From NCBI GenBank assembly GCA_035457725.1, contig DATIBC010000105.1:74780-138779 (forward strand): 64,000 nt of DNA. The letters are read 5' to 3'. The translations under genes and the position numbers were made by a program. This DNA is from DATFES01 sp035457725. GTDB taxonomy: Bacteria; Pseudomonadota; Alphaproteobacteria; CACIAM-22H2. Each line of letters opens with the position of its first letter. The stretch's first letter is position 1. Positions 25,584 to 34,164 of this stretch are shown one piece after another. The notes beneath the pieces are model-generated. The model was not told the DNA's origin, ran no database searches, and was given only the letters and a program-made list of their open reading frames with translations.

Positions 25584-26522
25584 CTACGCGGGTCGTGGCA
25601 TCGACGCAGCGGGTATGATCGCTCCCGGATGCGCCACCACCGAGGCCGCAAGACGGTGGCCGGCAGATGCCGCCTCGAGGGCCGGACGGCCGGCGATTCG
25701 GGCATGGAGATAGCCGGCATTGAAGGCGTCGCCAGCGGCGGTAGTGTCGACGATCCTCGCCACGCTAATTGCCGGGACGTTGGCATGATGGGTCCCGTCA
25801 TGAACCAGCGCCGGGGCACCGCTGTCCTTGATCGCGATCTCCTTCACGCCGAGCTTGGTAAGCCGTCTGACGCAGGCCTCCGCGTCGGCGTCTCCAAACA
25901 GCGATCGTTCGTCTAGGAAGGTCGGTAAGGCGAGATCGCTGCGGCGAAGCGCCTCGGACATCACGGCGCGCGCGACGGCCGGCTCGGACCAGCCGAGCGG
26001 CCGATAATTCGGGTCGAATGCGATACGCGCGCCACGCGCCCGCGCGGCGTCCAGCGCGGCGAACAGCGTCAACCGCGCTTCATCGTCAAGGATCGACAAG
26101 GTGATGCCGGAAAAGTAGAGCCAGTCGTAGTCTTGCAGCGCACTCGCCAACGCCTCGCCTTCGGGACCGTCGAACATGGCGCGGGCGGCGGCCTCGCGCC
26201 GCCAATAAAAAAAGGTCCGTTCGCCCTGCGCGTCGGTGCGGATTGCATAGAGCCCTGGCAATCGGCCGGCGATGGTGCGAACGAGCGAAAGACCAATCCC
26301 TTCGCGCGCAAAGGCGGCACGCATCGCCGCGCTGTAAGGGTCTTTGCCCAGCGCCGTGGCGTAATCAACGCTCAACCCTTCCGTTCGGCCAAGCCGGGAA
26401 AGATAGGCGGCGGTATTGAACGTATCGCCGCCGAACGCCAGATCGACGCGCCAATCGTCGCGATGGCGCAACTCGATCATGCATTCGCCGATGGCGGCGA
26501 CGCGCGGAGGACGAGGCGGCAT
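25584..26522 (-). CDS. kdgK: PfkB-family sugar kinase, 2-dehydro-3-deoxygluconokinase-like
   Basis: Phosphorylates a sugar acid, probably 2-keto-3-deoxygluconate, feeding the Entner-Doudoroff route. The 312-residue product has the PfkB start VAAIGECMIEL, GGDTFNTAAYLSRLG near residue 30, IAFDPNYRPLGW in the middle, and the catalytic motif DTTAAGDAFNAGYL near the C-terminus with the Asp base. The KDG kinase assignment follows the GGDTFN/FDPNYRP pattern and is probable, not proven. The EamA transporter behind it is likely cotranscribed. Confidence 0.83.
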   Translation of the reverse strand: MPPRPPRVAAIGECMIELRHRDDWRVDLAFGGDTFNTAAYLSRLGRTEGLSVDYATALGKDPYSAAMRAAFAREGIGLSLVRTIAGRLPGLYAIRTDAQGERTFFYWRREAAARAMFDGPEGEALASALQDYDWLYFSGITLSILDDEARLTLFAALDAARARGARIAFDPNYRPLGWSEPAVARAVMSEALRRSDLALPTFLDERSLFGDADAEACVRRLTKLGVKEIAIKDSGAPALVHDGTHHANVPAISVARIVDTTAAGDAFNAGYLHARIAGRPALEAASAGHRLAASVVAHPGAIIPAASMPRPA

Positions 26523-26643
26523 TGACGAGGTAGTCTCCCGGAAACGGCGCCGCAGCGGTGCCGCACCTGGCGATCATAAATCTTTCACCGGGCGGGGAAA
26601 GGCCCGGCGCAACCGACCGGCGCAACATTTGCCGGCGCGCCCA

Positions 26644-26682
26644 TACAAAAATGCGCTGGACAGCCGATCGACCGTCCAACGC
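26644..26682 (-). terminator. Intrinsic terminator after the lysine-rich mini-ORF
   Basis: On the minus strand, GCGTTGGAC pairs with GTCCAGCGC (one mismatch, 12-nt loop; 26653-26682), followed directly by ATTTTTGT. It lies 55 nt past the stop of the ORF at 26738-26785 and about 120 nt before kdgK, so it ends the short transcript. Confidence 0.65.
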
Positions 26683-26737
26683 ATTCTGCGAGTTTGTTCA
26701 GGAGAGATTTTTGATTCTATCGCACTCAGGCGACAGG

Positions 26738-26785
26738 TTAGACCTTCTTCTTAGCCTTCTTCTTGCCCTTCTTCTTCGCTGCCAT
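26738..26785 (-). CDS. Lysine-rich mini-protein, 15 residues
   Basis: The ORF encodes MAAKKKGKKKAKKKV, nine lysines in 15 residues, all AAG codons. An AAAGGAG Shine-Dalgarno sits 6 nt before the ATG, and an intrinsic terminator follows. Such a pattern could bind nucleic acid, resembling the Lys/Ala repeats of histone H1-like bacterial proteins in miniature. It is too short for routine gene prediction, and there is no known function. Its pairing of a ribosome site with a terminator makes a short translated mRNA more likely than chance. Confidence 0.55.
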   Translation of the reverse strand: MAAKKKGKKKAKKKV

Positions 26786-27119
26786 GGTTTGCTCCTTTTT
26801 CCGATGGTGCCGGACCGGCGGAAGCGTGCGGCAGGTCAAGATTGCGACGATCGTCTCGTCAGCCACTCGTCCCACGCGTGATGAGCCACCCCCAGGGAAA
26901 AACGATCCGGACGTACATAGAAAATCAACATAAACAACCTCTTGTCAAGGAAATTCAATATGCAGGGGGTTCGGCCCGCCGACCCACTAGTTCTTGAGGT
27001 CACGGCGACTGGTTGTGGAATTTTTCGCTTGACGCCACAAAGCATGGTATGTCGGGTGCTTGACAATGATAAATAACCCCGGAATTACTGGCTTTCCACA
27101 CTCTCGATAGCCCCACAAC
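26786..27119. other. Intergenic stretch between the mini-ORF and ftsY
   Basis: AT-richer than its surroundings. On the minus strand it contains CTTGACAAGAGG near 26939-26950, a possible -35 element for the mini-ORF transcript, and a candidate 31-residue ORF at 26836-26931 for which I see only a weak ribosome site. A short inverted repeat, AGCCC with GGGCT, overlaps the ftsY stop without a T-run. I see no RNA gene. Confidence 0.4.
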
Positions 27120-28049
27120 CTAGGGCTGTGATTGGAGCGCGAGGAGACCGCGCGCGAACTCCGAAGCATCGAAAGCCGAGAGGTCCTCGACGCCCTCGCC
27201 GACGCCGATGGCGACGACGGGCAACGCGAATTTTTCCGCGATCGCCACCAAGACTCCGCCGCGCGCCGTGCCGTCGAGCTTGGTCATGACAAGGCCGGTG
27301 ACGTTCACCATGCTCTTGAAGATGTCGACCTGCTGGATCGCGTTCTGTCCGATCGTCGCATCGAGGACGAGCAGCACGTCGTGCGGCGCCGCAGGGTCCA
27401 ACTTCTTCAAGACGCGCACGACTTTCGCCAGCTCGGCCATCAGGTCGCTCTTGTTCTGGAGCCGGCCCGCGGTGTCGATGAGCAGAACGTCGGCCCGGGT
27501 CTCGCGCGCCGCCTCGAGCGATTGATAGGCGAGCGCGGCAGGATCCTCTCCTTGCCGGCCGAAAATGACGCGGGCCCCAGTGCGATCGCCCCAGATCTTG
27601 AGCTGGCTTACCGCCGCGGCGCGAAACGTGTCGCAAGCGGCAAGCACGACCTGGCGTTTCTCGTCGATGAGCCGCCGCGCCAGCTTGCCGATCGTCGTCG
27701 TCTTGCCGCTGCCGTTGACGCCGACCACCAGAACGACGTGCGGCTTGAGCGTCGTGTCGACGGCGAACGGCCTGGCGACTGGCGTCAAGATCCGGGCGAT
27801 CTCGTCGGCCATGGACCGACGGACCCCGACCGGATCGAGATCGTCGTCGAAGCGGACTCCCGCCAGGTGCTTGACCAGGCGCGCGGCGACGCTCGGACCG
27901 AGATCGGCGGCGAGCAGGGTCTCCTCGATCGCATCCAGCGTCGCCGCGTCGAGTTTCGCCCGCGCGCCGACCGCGTGAGCAATGCCGTCGACGAGTTTGT
28001 TCGAGGTCCGCGCGAGACCCGCCGTCAAACGTTCCAGCCAACCCGCCAT
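27120..28049 (-). CDS. ftsY: Signal recognition particle receptor FtsY
   Basis: SRP receptor GTPase, 309 residues, that docks SRP-bound ribosomes at the membrane. It has the N domain (GWLERLTAGLARTSNKLVDG), the G domain P-loop GVNGSGKTTTIGKLA, ACDTFRAAAVSQLK, DTAGRL and TKLDGTARGG. It lacks the long acidic A domain of E. coli FtsY, as is usual in alphaproteobacteria. It is the last gene of dapF-mtaB-ftsY, starting 16 nt after the mtaB stop; its partner ffh is divergent at 30.5 kb. Confidence 0.96.
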   Translation of the reverse strand: MAGWLERLTAGLARTSNKLVDGIAHAVGARAKLDAATLDAIEETLLAADLGPSVAARLVKHLAGVRFDDDLDPVGVRRSMADEIARILTPVARPFAVDTTLKPHVVLVVGVNGSGKTTTIGKLARRLIDEKRQVVLAACDTFRAAAVSQLKIWGDRTGARVIFGRQGEDPAALAYQSLEAARETRADVLLIDTAGRLQNKSDLMAELAKVVRVLKKLDPAAPHDVLLVLDATIGQNAIQQVDIFKSMVNVTGLVMTKLDGTARGGVLVAIAEKFALPVVAIGVGEGVEDLSAFDASEFARGLLALQSQP

Positions 28050-28065
28050 GCGCGCGTCGCTGCCT

Positions 28066-29349
28066 TCAATCCGACTCGAGCGCGCGACCGAGCAACGCAT
28101 CGCCATTGGCGCCGATCACATCGGCCCACATCAGCGCACCCGGTGCCACGGCGCGATCGAGCGCCATGGGGCTGAAATCCCGGGCATGTCCCCGGCGGCC
28201 GTCGCGCTCGACCAACACCTCGACGCGCCGGCCAATCTGCCGTTGAAAGTGCGCGCGCCGCAGGCGTTGTCCGAGGGCGCGCAACGCCGCGGCACGGGCG
28301 CGGATGGTTTCGCTGGCGACTTGCGGCATTCGGGCCGCCGGGGTCTGCGGGCGTGCGCTGAACGGAAAGACATGAAGATATGTCACGCCCGCTGCGTCGA
28401 CGAGCCGCAGGGTATTGGCCGCCTGCGCGTCGGTCTCTGTGGGAAAGCCGGCGATCACGTCGGCGCCGATAGCCGTGTCGGGCCGCAAGGCGCGGGCCCG
28501 CGCGGCGGCGGCGCGCACCTGGCCGGCCGTGTGACGCCGCTTCATGCGCTTCAAGATCAGGTCATCGCCCGCCTGCAGGCTCAAATGAAGATGCGGCATC
28601 AACCGCTCTTGGTCGGCGAAGGTCCGCCAGAAATCCTCGTCGAGTTCGCCCGGATCCAGCGAGGACAGCCGCAACCGCGGCAAATCGGGGACAGCATCCA
28701 AGATTCGACGAACCGCCGCGCCGAGGGTCGGACCGCCAGGCAGATCCGCACCATAGGCCGTCAGGTCGACTCCGCTCAGCACGACCTCGCGAAAGCCGTT
28801 GGCGACCAGGGTTCGAATCTGTTGGACGAGCGCGCCCAGCGGCACCGAACGGCTCGGCCCACGGGCGAGTGGGATGACGCAGAACGTGCACCGATGGTCG
28901 CAACCCTGCTGCGCTTGTACGAAGGCCCGCGTTTGCCCGTCGAAACCGTCGAGCAAATGCCAAGCGGTTTGTCGTGCCTGCGCGATATCGGCGACGGCCA
29001 CCCGCGACTGGCCGCGGGCGGCCGCAAGCGCCAGCCATTGCGCGGGGTCGAGTTTTTCTCGGTTGCCGAGGACGCCGCTCACCTCCGGCATCGCCGCGAA
29101 GCGTTCGGGCGCGATTTGCGCCGCGCATCCGGTGACGACGATCGACGCGCCAGGTCTCCGGCGGCGCGCGCGGCGGATCGCCTGCCGTGCCTCGCGCTCG
29201 GCCGCCGCGGTCACCGCGCAAGTATGAACGATGATCGCATCGTCGAGCGCCGCGGCGCGCGCCAGCCGACGGACGACCTCGGACTCGACGATATTGAGCC
29301 GGCAGCCGAAGGTGAGAATTTCAGGCCCTGCCTGGGCGCGCGCGCTCAC
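28066..29349 (-). CDS. mtaB: tRNA t6A37 methylthiotransferase MtaB
   Basis: Radical SAM enzyme that converts t6A37 to ms2t6A37 in tRNA. The 427-residue product has an N-terminal UPF0004 domain (FGCRLNIVESEVV, VHTCAVTAAAERE, TGCAAQ) whose three cysteines hold one iron-sulfur cluster, then the radical SAM motif CDHRCTFC, and a C-terminal TRAM-like part. The GTG start overlaps the dapF stop by 4 bp (GTGA), so I prefer it to upstream starts. It is coupled with dapF, a common alphaproteobacterial arrangement. Confidence 0.93.
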   Translation of the reverse strand: MSARAQAGPEILTFGCRLNIVESEVVRRLARAAALDDAIIVHTCAVTAAAEREARQAIRRARRRRPGASIVVTGCAAQIAPERFAAMPEVSGVLGNREKLDPAQWLALAAARGQSRVAVADIAQARQTAWHLLDGFDGQTRAFVQAQQGCDHRCTFCVIPLARGPSRSVPLGALVQQIRTLVANGFREVVLSGVDLTAYGADLPGGPTLGAAVRRILDAVPDLPRLRLSSLDPGELDEDFWRTFADQERLMPHLHLSLQAGDDLILKRMKRRHTAGQVRAAAARARALRPDTAIGADVIAGFPTETDAQAANTLRLVDAAGVTYLHVFPFSARPQTPAARMPQVASETIRARAAALRALGQRLRRAHFQRQIGRRVEVLVERDGRRGHARDFSPMALDRAVAPGALMWADVIGANGDALLGRALESD

Positions 29350-30242
29350 GGCAGCGACAACTCGCCGGTGAAGCTGGTCGCCACTGGACCGGTCATCGCC
29401 ACGTGTCCGTCCTTGAGCCATTCGATCTCGAGCTCTCCGCCATCAAGCGCTACGCTCGCCGTGCGTCCGGTAAGCGCACGGCGCACGGCGGCCACCAACG
29501 TCGCGCATGCGCCGGTGCCGCACGCCCGCGTAATGCCGACGCCGCGCTCCCAGACGCGCATACGGATGCGCGAACGCGAGAGAACCTGCGCCACTTCAAT
29601 GTTGGCGCGCTCAGGAAACATTGCATGGCGCTCCAACACCGGCCCCAGGCTCGCAAGATCGATGCTTTCGGCATCGTTGACGAAGAACACCGCGTGCGGA
29701 TTGCCGACATTGACCGCGACCGGGTCCTTGAGCGGACCCAGCGTCAGATCGAGATGCAGCGTGTCCGCCGGCTTGGCGAGCGGGATATCGCGCCAATCGA
29801 GGCGCGCTGGCCCCATATCGATGGTTATGCGGCCGTTTTGCGCGCGGCTGGCGTCGAGTAGACCGATCACCGTCTCGATAACCAGGTGGTCGCGGCCCTT
29901 CTCGCGCATGAGATAGTCGGCGACGCAGCGCGATGCGTTGCCGCAGGCCTCGACCTCGCCGCCGTCGGCGTTATGGATGCGCATATAGACGTCGACCATG
30001 TTGACGCCGCCAGCGCGCGGCTGCCTCGGCTTCTCGATCACGATGAGCTGATCGCAGCCAACGCCGGTCTTGCGGTCGGCGATGGCGCGGACCTGAGACT
30101 CGGCGAGGTCGAGCGGCCGTTCGCGGGCGTCGAAGACGACGAAGTCGTTGCCGAGCCCGTGCATCTTGATGAACGGCCAAACCGAGGTCGGCCGGACCGA
30201 CGGTCGTCCCGGCTTGGAAGGGTACGCGGTTCGGGAAGCCAT
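29346..30242 (-). CDS. dapF: Diaminopimelate epimerase
   Basis: Epimerises LL- to meso-diaminopimelate for lysine and peptidoglycan synthesis; cofactor-independent with two cysteines. The core begins FIKMHGLGNDFVVFDAR; the two catalytic cysteine motifs are EACGNASRC and GITRACGTGACAT. The 298-residue length is about 20 more than usual, owing to a basic N-terminal leader (MASRTAYPSKPGRPSVRP) with no clear ribosome site, so the start is uncertain. First gene of dapF-mtaB-ftsY. Confidence 0.93.
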   Translation of the reverse strand: MASRTAYPSKPGRPSVRPTSVWPFIKMHGLGNDFVVFDARERPLDLAESQVRAIADRKTGVGCDQLIVIEKPRQPRAGGVNMVDVYMRIHNADGGEVEACGNASRCVADYLMREKGRDHLVIETVIGLLDASRAQNGRITIDMGPARLDWRDIPLAKPADTLHLDLTLGPLKDPVAVNVGNPHAVFFVNDAESIDLASLGPVLERHAMFPERANIEVAQVLSRSRIRMRVWERGVGITRACGTGACATLVAAVRRALTGRTASVALDGGELEIEWLKDGHVAMTGPVATSFTGELSLP

Positions 30243-30386
30243 GGCGACGCTGTATATGGCGCGAGCCACGGCGTAAGTCCATAGAGGCAAAGCAAATCCG
30301 GAGATTTCTTGACCTTCTCCCGCGCCGCTTGTAGGGTCCGCGCCGTTCAAGGGACAAGTGAGCCCCTTGGGCCCCAAATGGGTCTC

Positions 30387-30428
30387 CCCCAGTCCGCGAG
30401 TGTCGCGCACTGGGGCGATGCTGTTTTT
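30387..30428 (+). terminator. Strong hairpin plus T-run upstream of ffh
   Basis: CCCCAGT pairs with ACTGGGG (30387-30415) around an inner CGCGA-GTG-TCGCG helix with one C-C mismatch; a TTTTT run follows 8 nt later at 30424-30428. It is placed 85 nt before the ffh start with no gene visible before it on this strand, so it may end a short leader or small RNA. The late T-run makes terminator function uncertain. Confidence 0.45.
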
Positions 30429-30512
30429 GCATCCGGCGATCGCCGCTCGACCTTTGGTCTTGCGCCGAGCCGGTCAAAGCGGCAACGGGAGCGACGGAAG
30501 TACGGCACGACG

Positions 30513-31862
30513 ATGTTCGAGACGCTGACGGCAAAACTGGGCGAAGTTTTCGAACGCCTCAAGCGACGCGGCGCGTTGAGCGAAGCCGATGTCGACGCGG
30601 CGTTGCGCGAAGTACGCGTGGCGCTGCTCGAGGCCGATGTCGCGCTGCCGGTGGTCAAGGACTTCATCGCCGGCATCAAACTCAAGGCGATCGGCCAGCA
30701 GGTGGTGCGATCGGTCAGCCCCGGGCAGATGGTCGTCAAGATTGTTCATGACCATCTCGTCGAGACGCTCGGCTCGACGTCGAGCGAGATCAATTTGCGG
30801 GCCAATCCGCCGGTACCGATCCTGATGCTCGGCCTCCAAGGCTCGGGCAAGACGACGACGACGGCGAAGCTCGGCCGGCGGTTGGCGCAGCGGGACAAGA
30901 AGAAAGTGCTGATGGCCTCGCTCGATACGCGGCGGCCAGCGGCGCAAGAACAGCTCGCGGTGCTGGGCCAGCAGGCTGAAATCGCCACCCTGCCGATCGT
31001 TCCCGGCCAGTCGCCGGTGGAAATCGCCAGGCGCGCCATCGACACGGGCGCGCGCGAGGGCTACGACGTGGTGCTTCTCGATACCGCAGGCCGTCTGTCG
31101 ATCGACGAGGAATTGATGGCCGAGGCCGCCGCAGTGCGCGACGCGGTGAAGCCGGCCGAGAGCCTGCTCGTCGTCGACGCGATGACCGGTCAGGATGCGG
31201 TCAACACGGCGCGCGCCTTCAACGCGAAGATCGGCGTCAGCGGGGTCGTGCTCACCCGCGTCGATGGCGACGCGCGCGGCGGCGCGGCGCTTTCGATGCG
31301 CGCCGTCACCGGCCGGCCGATCAAGCTCATCGGCCTCGGCGAGAAGCTCGACGCGATCGATGTTTTCCACCCCGACCGGATCGCCAGTCGCATCCTCGGC
31401 ATGGGCGACGTCGTCGGCCTGGTCGAGAAGGCGGTCGAGACGGTCGAACAGGAGGAGGCGGAAAAGCTCGCCAAGAAGGTGAGCAAGGGTGAATTCGACT
31501 TTGACGACATGGCGGCGCAACTCAAGCAGTTGCGCAAGATGGGCGGGCTTTCGGGCGTCATGGGCCTATTGCCCGGCGTGCAAAAGGTGAAGCAGCAGCT
31601 CGCCAACGCCAAGGTCGACGACGGCGCCGTCCGCCGCCAAGAAGCGATCATCAACTCGATGACCAAGGCTGAGCGGCGGAACGCCAAGCTGCTCAACGCG
31701 GGCCGCAAGCGGCGCATCGCCAGCGGCTCGGGCACCTCGGTCGAAGAGGTCAACCGGCTCGTCAAGCAATACATGGAAATGAGCCGGATGGTTAAGCAAG
31801 TCAGCCGGCTCGGCGAGAAGGGCATCATGCGCGCCGGGCTGTCGTCGCTGTTTCGACGTTGA
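30513..31862 (+). CDS. ffh: Signal recognition particle protein Ffh
   Basis: SRP54 GTPase that binds signal sequences on translating ribosomes. The 449-residue protein has the N domain (MFETLTAKLGEVFERLKRRG), P-loop GLQGSGKTTTTAKLG, DTRRPAAQEQL, DTAGRL and TRVDGDARGGAALS in the G domain, and a methionine-containing M domain with MKQLRKMG-like and SMTKAERRNAKLLNAGRKRRIASGSGTSV segments (landmarks only). It leads the ffh-rpsP-rimM-trmD-rplS cluster and faces its receptor gene ftsY. Confidence 0.97.
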   Translation: MFETLTAKLGEVFERLKRRGALSEADVDAALREVRVALLEADVALPVVKDFIAGIKLKAIGQQVVRSVSPGQMVVKIVHDHLVETLGSTSSEINLRANPPVPILMLGLQGSGKTTTTAKLGRRLAQRDKKKVLMASLDTRRPAAQEQLAVLGQQAEIATLPIVPGQSPVEIARRAIDTGAREGYDVVLLDTAGRLSIDEELMAEAAAVRDAVKPAESLLVVDAMTGQDAVNTARAFNAKIGVSGVVLTRVDGDARGGAALSMRAVTGRPIKLIGLGEKLDAIDVFHPDRIASRILGMGDVVGLVEKAVETVEQEEAEKLAKKVSKGEFDFDDMAAQLKQLRKMGGLSGVMGLLPGVQKVKQQLANAKVDDGAVRRQEAIINSMTKAERRNAKLLNAGRKRRIASGSGTSVEEVNRLVKQYMEMSRMVKQVSRLGEKGIMRAGLSSLFRR

Positions 31863-31909
31863 ACATCCGCCATCCACGTGCGCAACAAGGGAAAGGAACC
31901 ACCAGACTC

Positions 31910-32269
31910 ATGTCGCTGAAGATCCGCATGTCCCGGGCCGGGGCGAAGAAACGGCCCTTCTATCGCATCGTCGTTGCCGACAGCCGCAGCCCGCGCGACG
32001 GACGGTTCATCGAGAAGATCGGCACCTACAATCCGATGCTCGAAAAAGGCAACCCCGAGCGCGTCGTGCTCGATCTCGCGCGGGTCAAGCACTGGCTGTC
32101 GGTCGGCGCCAAGCCGTCGGAGCGCGTCGCGTACTTCTTGTTCGACGCCAATCTCGGCCCGAAGCCCGAAATTCGCGAGACACCGAAGAAAAGCGCGCCG
32201 AGGGCCAAGGCGCAGGAGCGGCTGAAGGCGGCGGCCGGAGCCGAGGGCGGAAAGGAAGCCGCGGCGTAG
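31910..32269 (+). CDS. rpsP: 30S ribosomal protein S16
   Basis: Small-subunit ribosomal protein of 119 residues. It starts MSLKIRMSRAGAKKRPFYRI, followed by the family segment VVADSRSPRDGRFIEKIGTYNP. A C-terminal tail rich in lysine and alanine (about 85-119) extends past the conserved core, as often seen in alphaproteobacterial S16. It sits 48 nt after ffh and 10 nt before rimM in the conserved order. Confidence 0.96.
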   Translation: MSLKIRMSRAGAKKRPFYRIVVADSRSPRDGRFIEKIGTYNPMLEKGNPERVVLDLARVKHWLSVGAKPSERVAYFLFDANLGPKPEIRETPKKSAPRAKAQERLKAAAGAEGGKEAAA

Positions 32270-32279
32270 AGCCCGCTCG

Positions 32280-32813
32280 ATGACCGAGCGCCGCGTCCTG
32301 GTCGGCGTCGTCGCAGGAGCTCATGGCGTGCGTGGCGCGGTGCGGATCCGGAGTTTCACCGCCAATCCGCGCGACATCGCCCGCTACGGAGCGCTTTCTG
32401 ACGAGCCGGGAGGGCGCCGGTTCACGATGCGGGTGCTCAGCGAATCGAATGGCATGGTTGTAGCTCATCTCAGCGGCGTCGAAGACCGCGACACGGCCGC
32501 AGCGCTTCGAGGCCTCCGGCTCTACGTACCGCGGAAAGCGTTGCCGGATGCGGGCCGCGAGCAATGGTACCACGCCGACCTCATCGGATTGCGCGCGGAG
32601 CTGAAGGACGGAACGACTGTGGGGAGGGTCAAATCGGTGCAGAACTTCGGCGCGGGCGACCTGCTCGAGATCGAGCGATCTGACGCAACCACGGCATGGC
32701 TGTCGTTCACGCGATCGACCGTGCCGAAAGTCGATATCGCCGGCGGACGAATCATCGTCGAACCGCCGCCGGAAATCGTGGGCGAAGACAGTCCAGTCGC
32801 GAAAGCGAAGTGA
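32280..32813 (+). CDS. rimM: Ribosome maturation factor RimM
   Basis: Assembly factor that binds S19 and helps 16S rRNA 3' domain maturation. The 177-residue product has the N-terminal RimM domain (VLVGVVAGAHGVRGAVRIRSF) and the PRC-barrel domain (WYHADLIGLRAE, GRVKSVQNFGAGDLLEI), with a proline-rich C-terminus. Between rpsP and trmD, as in most bacteria. Confidence 0.94.
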   Translation: MTERRVLVGVVAGAHGVRGAVRIRSFTANPRDIARYGALSDEPGGRRFTMRVLSESNGMVVAHLSGVEDRDTAAALRGLRLYVPRKALPDAGREQWYHADLIGLRAELKDGTTVGRVKSVQNFGAGDLLEIERSDATTAWLSFTRSTVPKVDIAGGRIIVEPPPEIVGEDSPVAKAK

Positions 32814-32915
32814 TGCGGAAAATGGACCGGAAAGCGAACCGTCGAGCCACGAGGAAAACATGGAAGCCGCGGTGAGTCGCAGCGCCTCGGCGTCCCGGAT
32901 TTCGGAGGGCGGCCG

Positions 32916-33626
32916 ATGACGTGGAAGGCGCAAGCGTTGACGATCTTCCCCGAGATGTTTCCGGGGCCGCTCGCTTATTCGCTCGCCGGCCGCGCGTTGA
33001 CCGCCGGGCTATGGTCGCTGGCGACGACCGATATCCGCGACTTCGCGCTCGACCGGCACAAATCGGTCGACGATGCGCCCTTCGGCGGCGGCCCCGGAAT
33101 GGTCATGCGGCCCGACATCGTCGACGCGGCGCTCGAGTTCGCCTGCGCGCGCAATCCAGACGCCGCGCCGGTCTATCTCACGCCGCGCGGCCGGCTGTTG
33201 ACCCAAGCGCGCGTCCGCGAACTCGCCGCCGGCGCCGGCGTCGTGCTGCTGTGCGGCCGGTTCGAGGGCGTCGACCAGCGGGTGATCGACGCCCGCGCGA
33301 TTGAGGAGGTGAGCCTCGGCGACTTCGTCCTGTCCGGCGGTGAGCCCGCGGCGATCGCGCTGATCGACGCGTGCGTGCGCTTGTTGCCGGGCGTGATCGG
33401 CGAGAACACCTCGCTCGCCGAAGAAAGCTTCGAGCAAGGATTACTCGAATACCCCCATTTCACGCGGCCGCAGACCTGGGCCGGCCGCGTGGTGCCGGAA
33501 ACCCTGGTTTCCGGCAATCACCAGAAGGTCCGCGAGTGGCGCCAGGCCGAGCGTGAGCGCACGACGCGCGAACGCCGGCCGGATATGTGGGTGCGCTACG
33601 CGGCACGACGCGCCGGTGTCCATTGA
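32916..33626 (+). CDS. trmD: tRNA (guanine(37)-N1)-methyltransferase TrmD
   Basis: Essential SPOUT-class enzyme that methylates G37 of tRNA, preventing frameshifting. The 236-residue product has the SAM-knot motifs APFGGGPGMVMRPD, LLCGRFEGVDQRVID and EVSLGDFVLSGGEPAA, and the C-terminal tRNA-binding HFTRPQTW and VSGNHQKVREWR. The length equals the family norm. The 102-nt gap after rimM is wider than the other gaps in the operon and holds nothing I recognise. Confidence 0.96.
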   Translation: MTWKAQALTIFPEMFPGPLAYSLAGRALTAGLWSLATTDIRDFALDRHKSVDDAPFGGGPGMVMRPDIVDAALEFACARNPDAAPVYLTPRGRLLTQARVRELAAGAGVVLLCGRFEGVDQRVIDARAIEEVSLGDFVLSGGEPAAIALIDACVRLLPGVIGENTSLAEESFEQGLLEYPHFTRPQTWAGRVVPETLVSGNHQKVREWRQAERERTTRERRPDMWVRYAARRAGVH

Positions 33627-33678
33627 GGGATCGCCTTCGCTGGGTGAACTCGCTAGATTTTCGTCAAGGAGAACGGTC

Positions 33679-34104
33679 ATGAACGTCATCGAGCAGTTCG
33701 AAAAAGACCAGATCGCCAAGCTCACGGCCGAGCGCGGCGTTCCGGAATTCGGCCCCGGCGACACGCTGCGGGTCCAGGTGAAGGTGGTCGAGGGCACTCG
33801 TGAACGCCTGCAGGCGTTCGAGGGCGTTTGCATCGCGCGCAAGAACGCTGGCCTCAACTCCAACTTCACCGTGCGCAAGATCTCGTTTGGCGAGGGCGTC
33901 GAGCGCGTGTTCCCGCTATACAGCCCGCGTATCGCCGCGATCGAGGTGGTTCGCCGCGGCGACGTGCGTCGCGCGAAATTGTATTACCTGCGCGGTCGCA
34001 CCGGCAAGAAGGCGCGCATCAGCGAGCGGGTCGGCGGCGGCGCGACCGCGGCCGATTTGACCGAGGCCGAATTGCTGGCGCCGGCGCCGAGCGAGGCCAA
34101 ATAG
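33679..34104 (+). CDS. rplS: 50S ribosomal protein L19
   Basis: Large-subunit protein at the subunit interface, 141 residues. Family segments are MNVIEQFEKDQIAKL, FGPGDTLRVQVKVVEGTRERLQAFEG (landmark) and SFGEGVERVFPLYSPRIAAIEVVRRGDVRRAKLYYLR in order. A short Ala/Glu-rich C-terminal tail (about 118-141) is extra. AAGGAG lies just upstream of the ATG. Last of the ffh-rpsP-rimM-trmD-rplS run and directly before leuC. Confidence 0.96.
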   Translation: MNVIEQFEKDQIAKLTAERGVPEFGPGDTLRVQVKVVEGTRERLQAFEGVCIARKNAGLNSNFTVRKISFGEGVERVFPLYSPRIAAIEVVRRGDVRRAKLYYLRGRTGKKARISERVGGGATAADLTEAELLAPAPSEAK

Positions 34105-34164
34105 GCAAGGCGACGCACGGACGATCGATGCGTGACCGGGACGCGAGGTAGAGGAGGAAGCGCC

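Noticed and set aside
26588..26607. CCGGGC/GCCCGG hairpin upstream of kdgK
   Set aside because: Six-bp stem without a T-run on either strand; could be chance in GC-rich DNA.
26836..26931. 31-residue minus-strand ORF upstream of the lysine-rich mini-ORF
   Set aside because: Only a weak AAGAGG ribosome site, no family, and a TTGACA element suggests the ATG lies in promoter DNA.
30300..30430. SRP RNA or tRNA gene before ffh
   Set aside because: The hairpin lacks the GGAAGGA/AGCAG-like SRP core, and no tRNA cloverleaf or TTCGA loop could be fitted.
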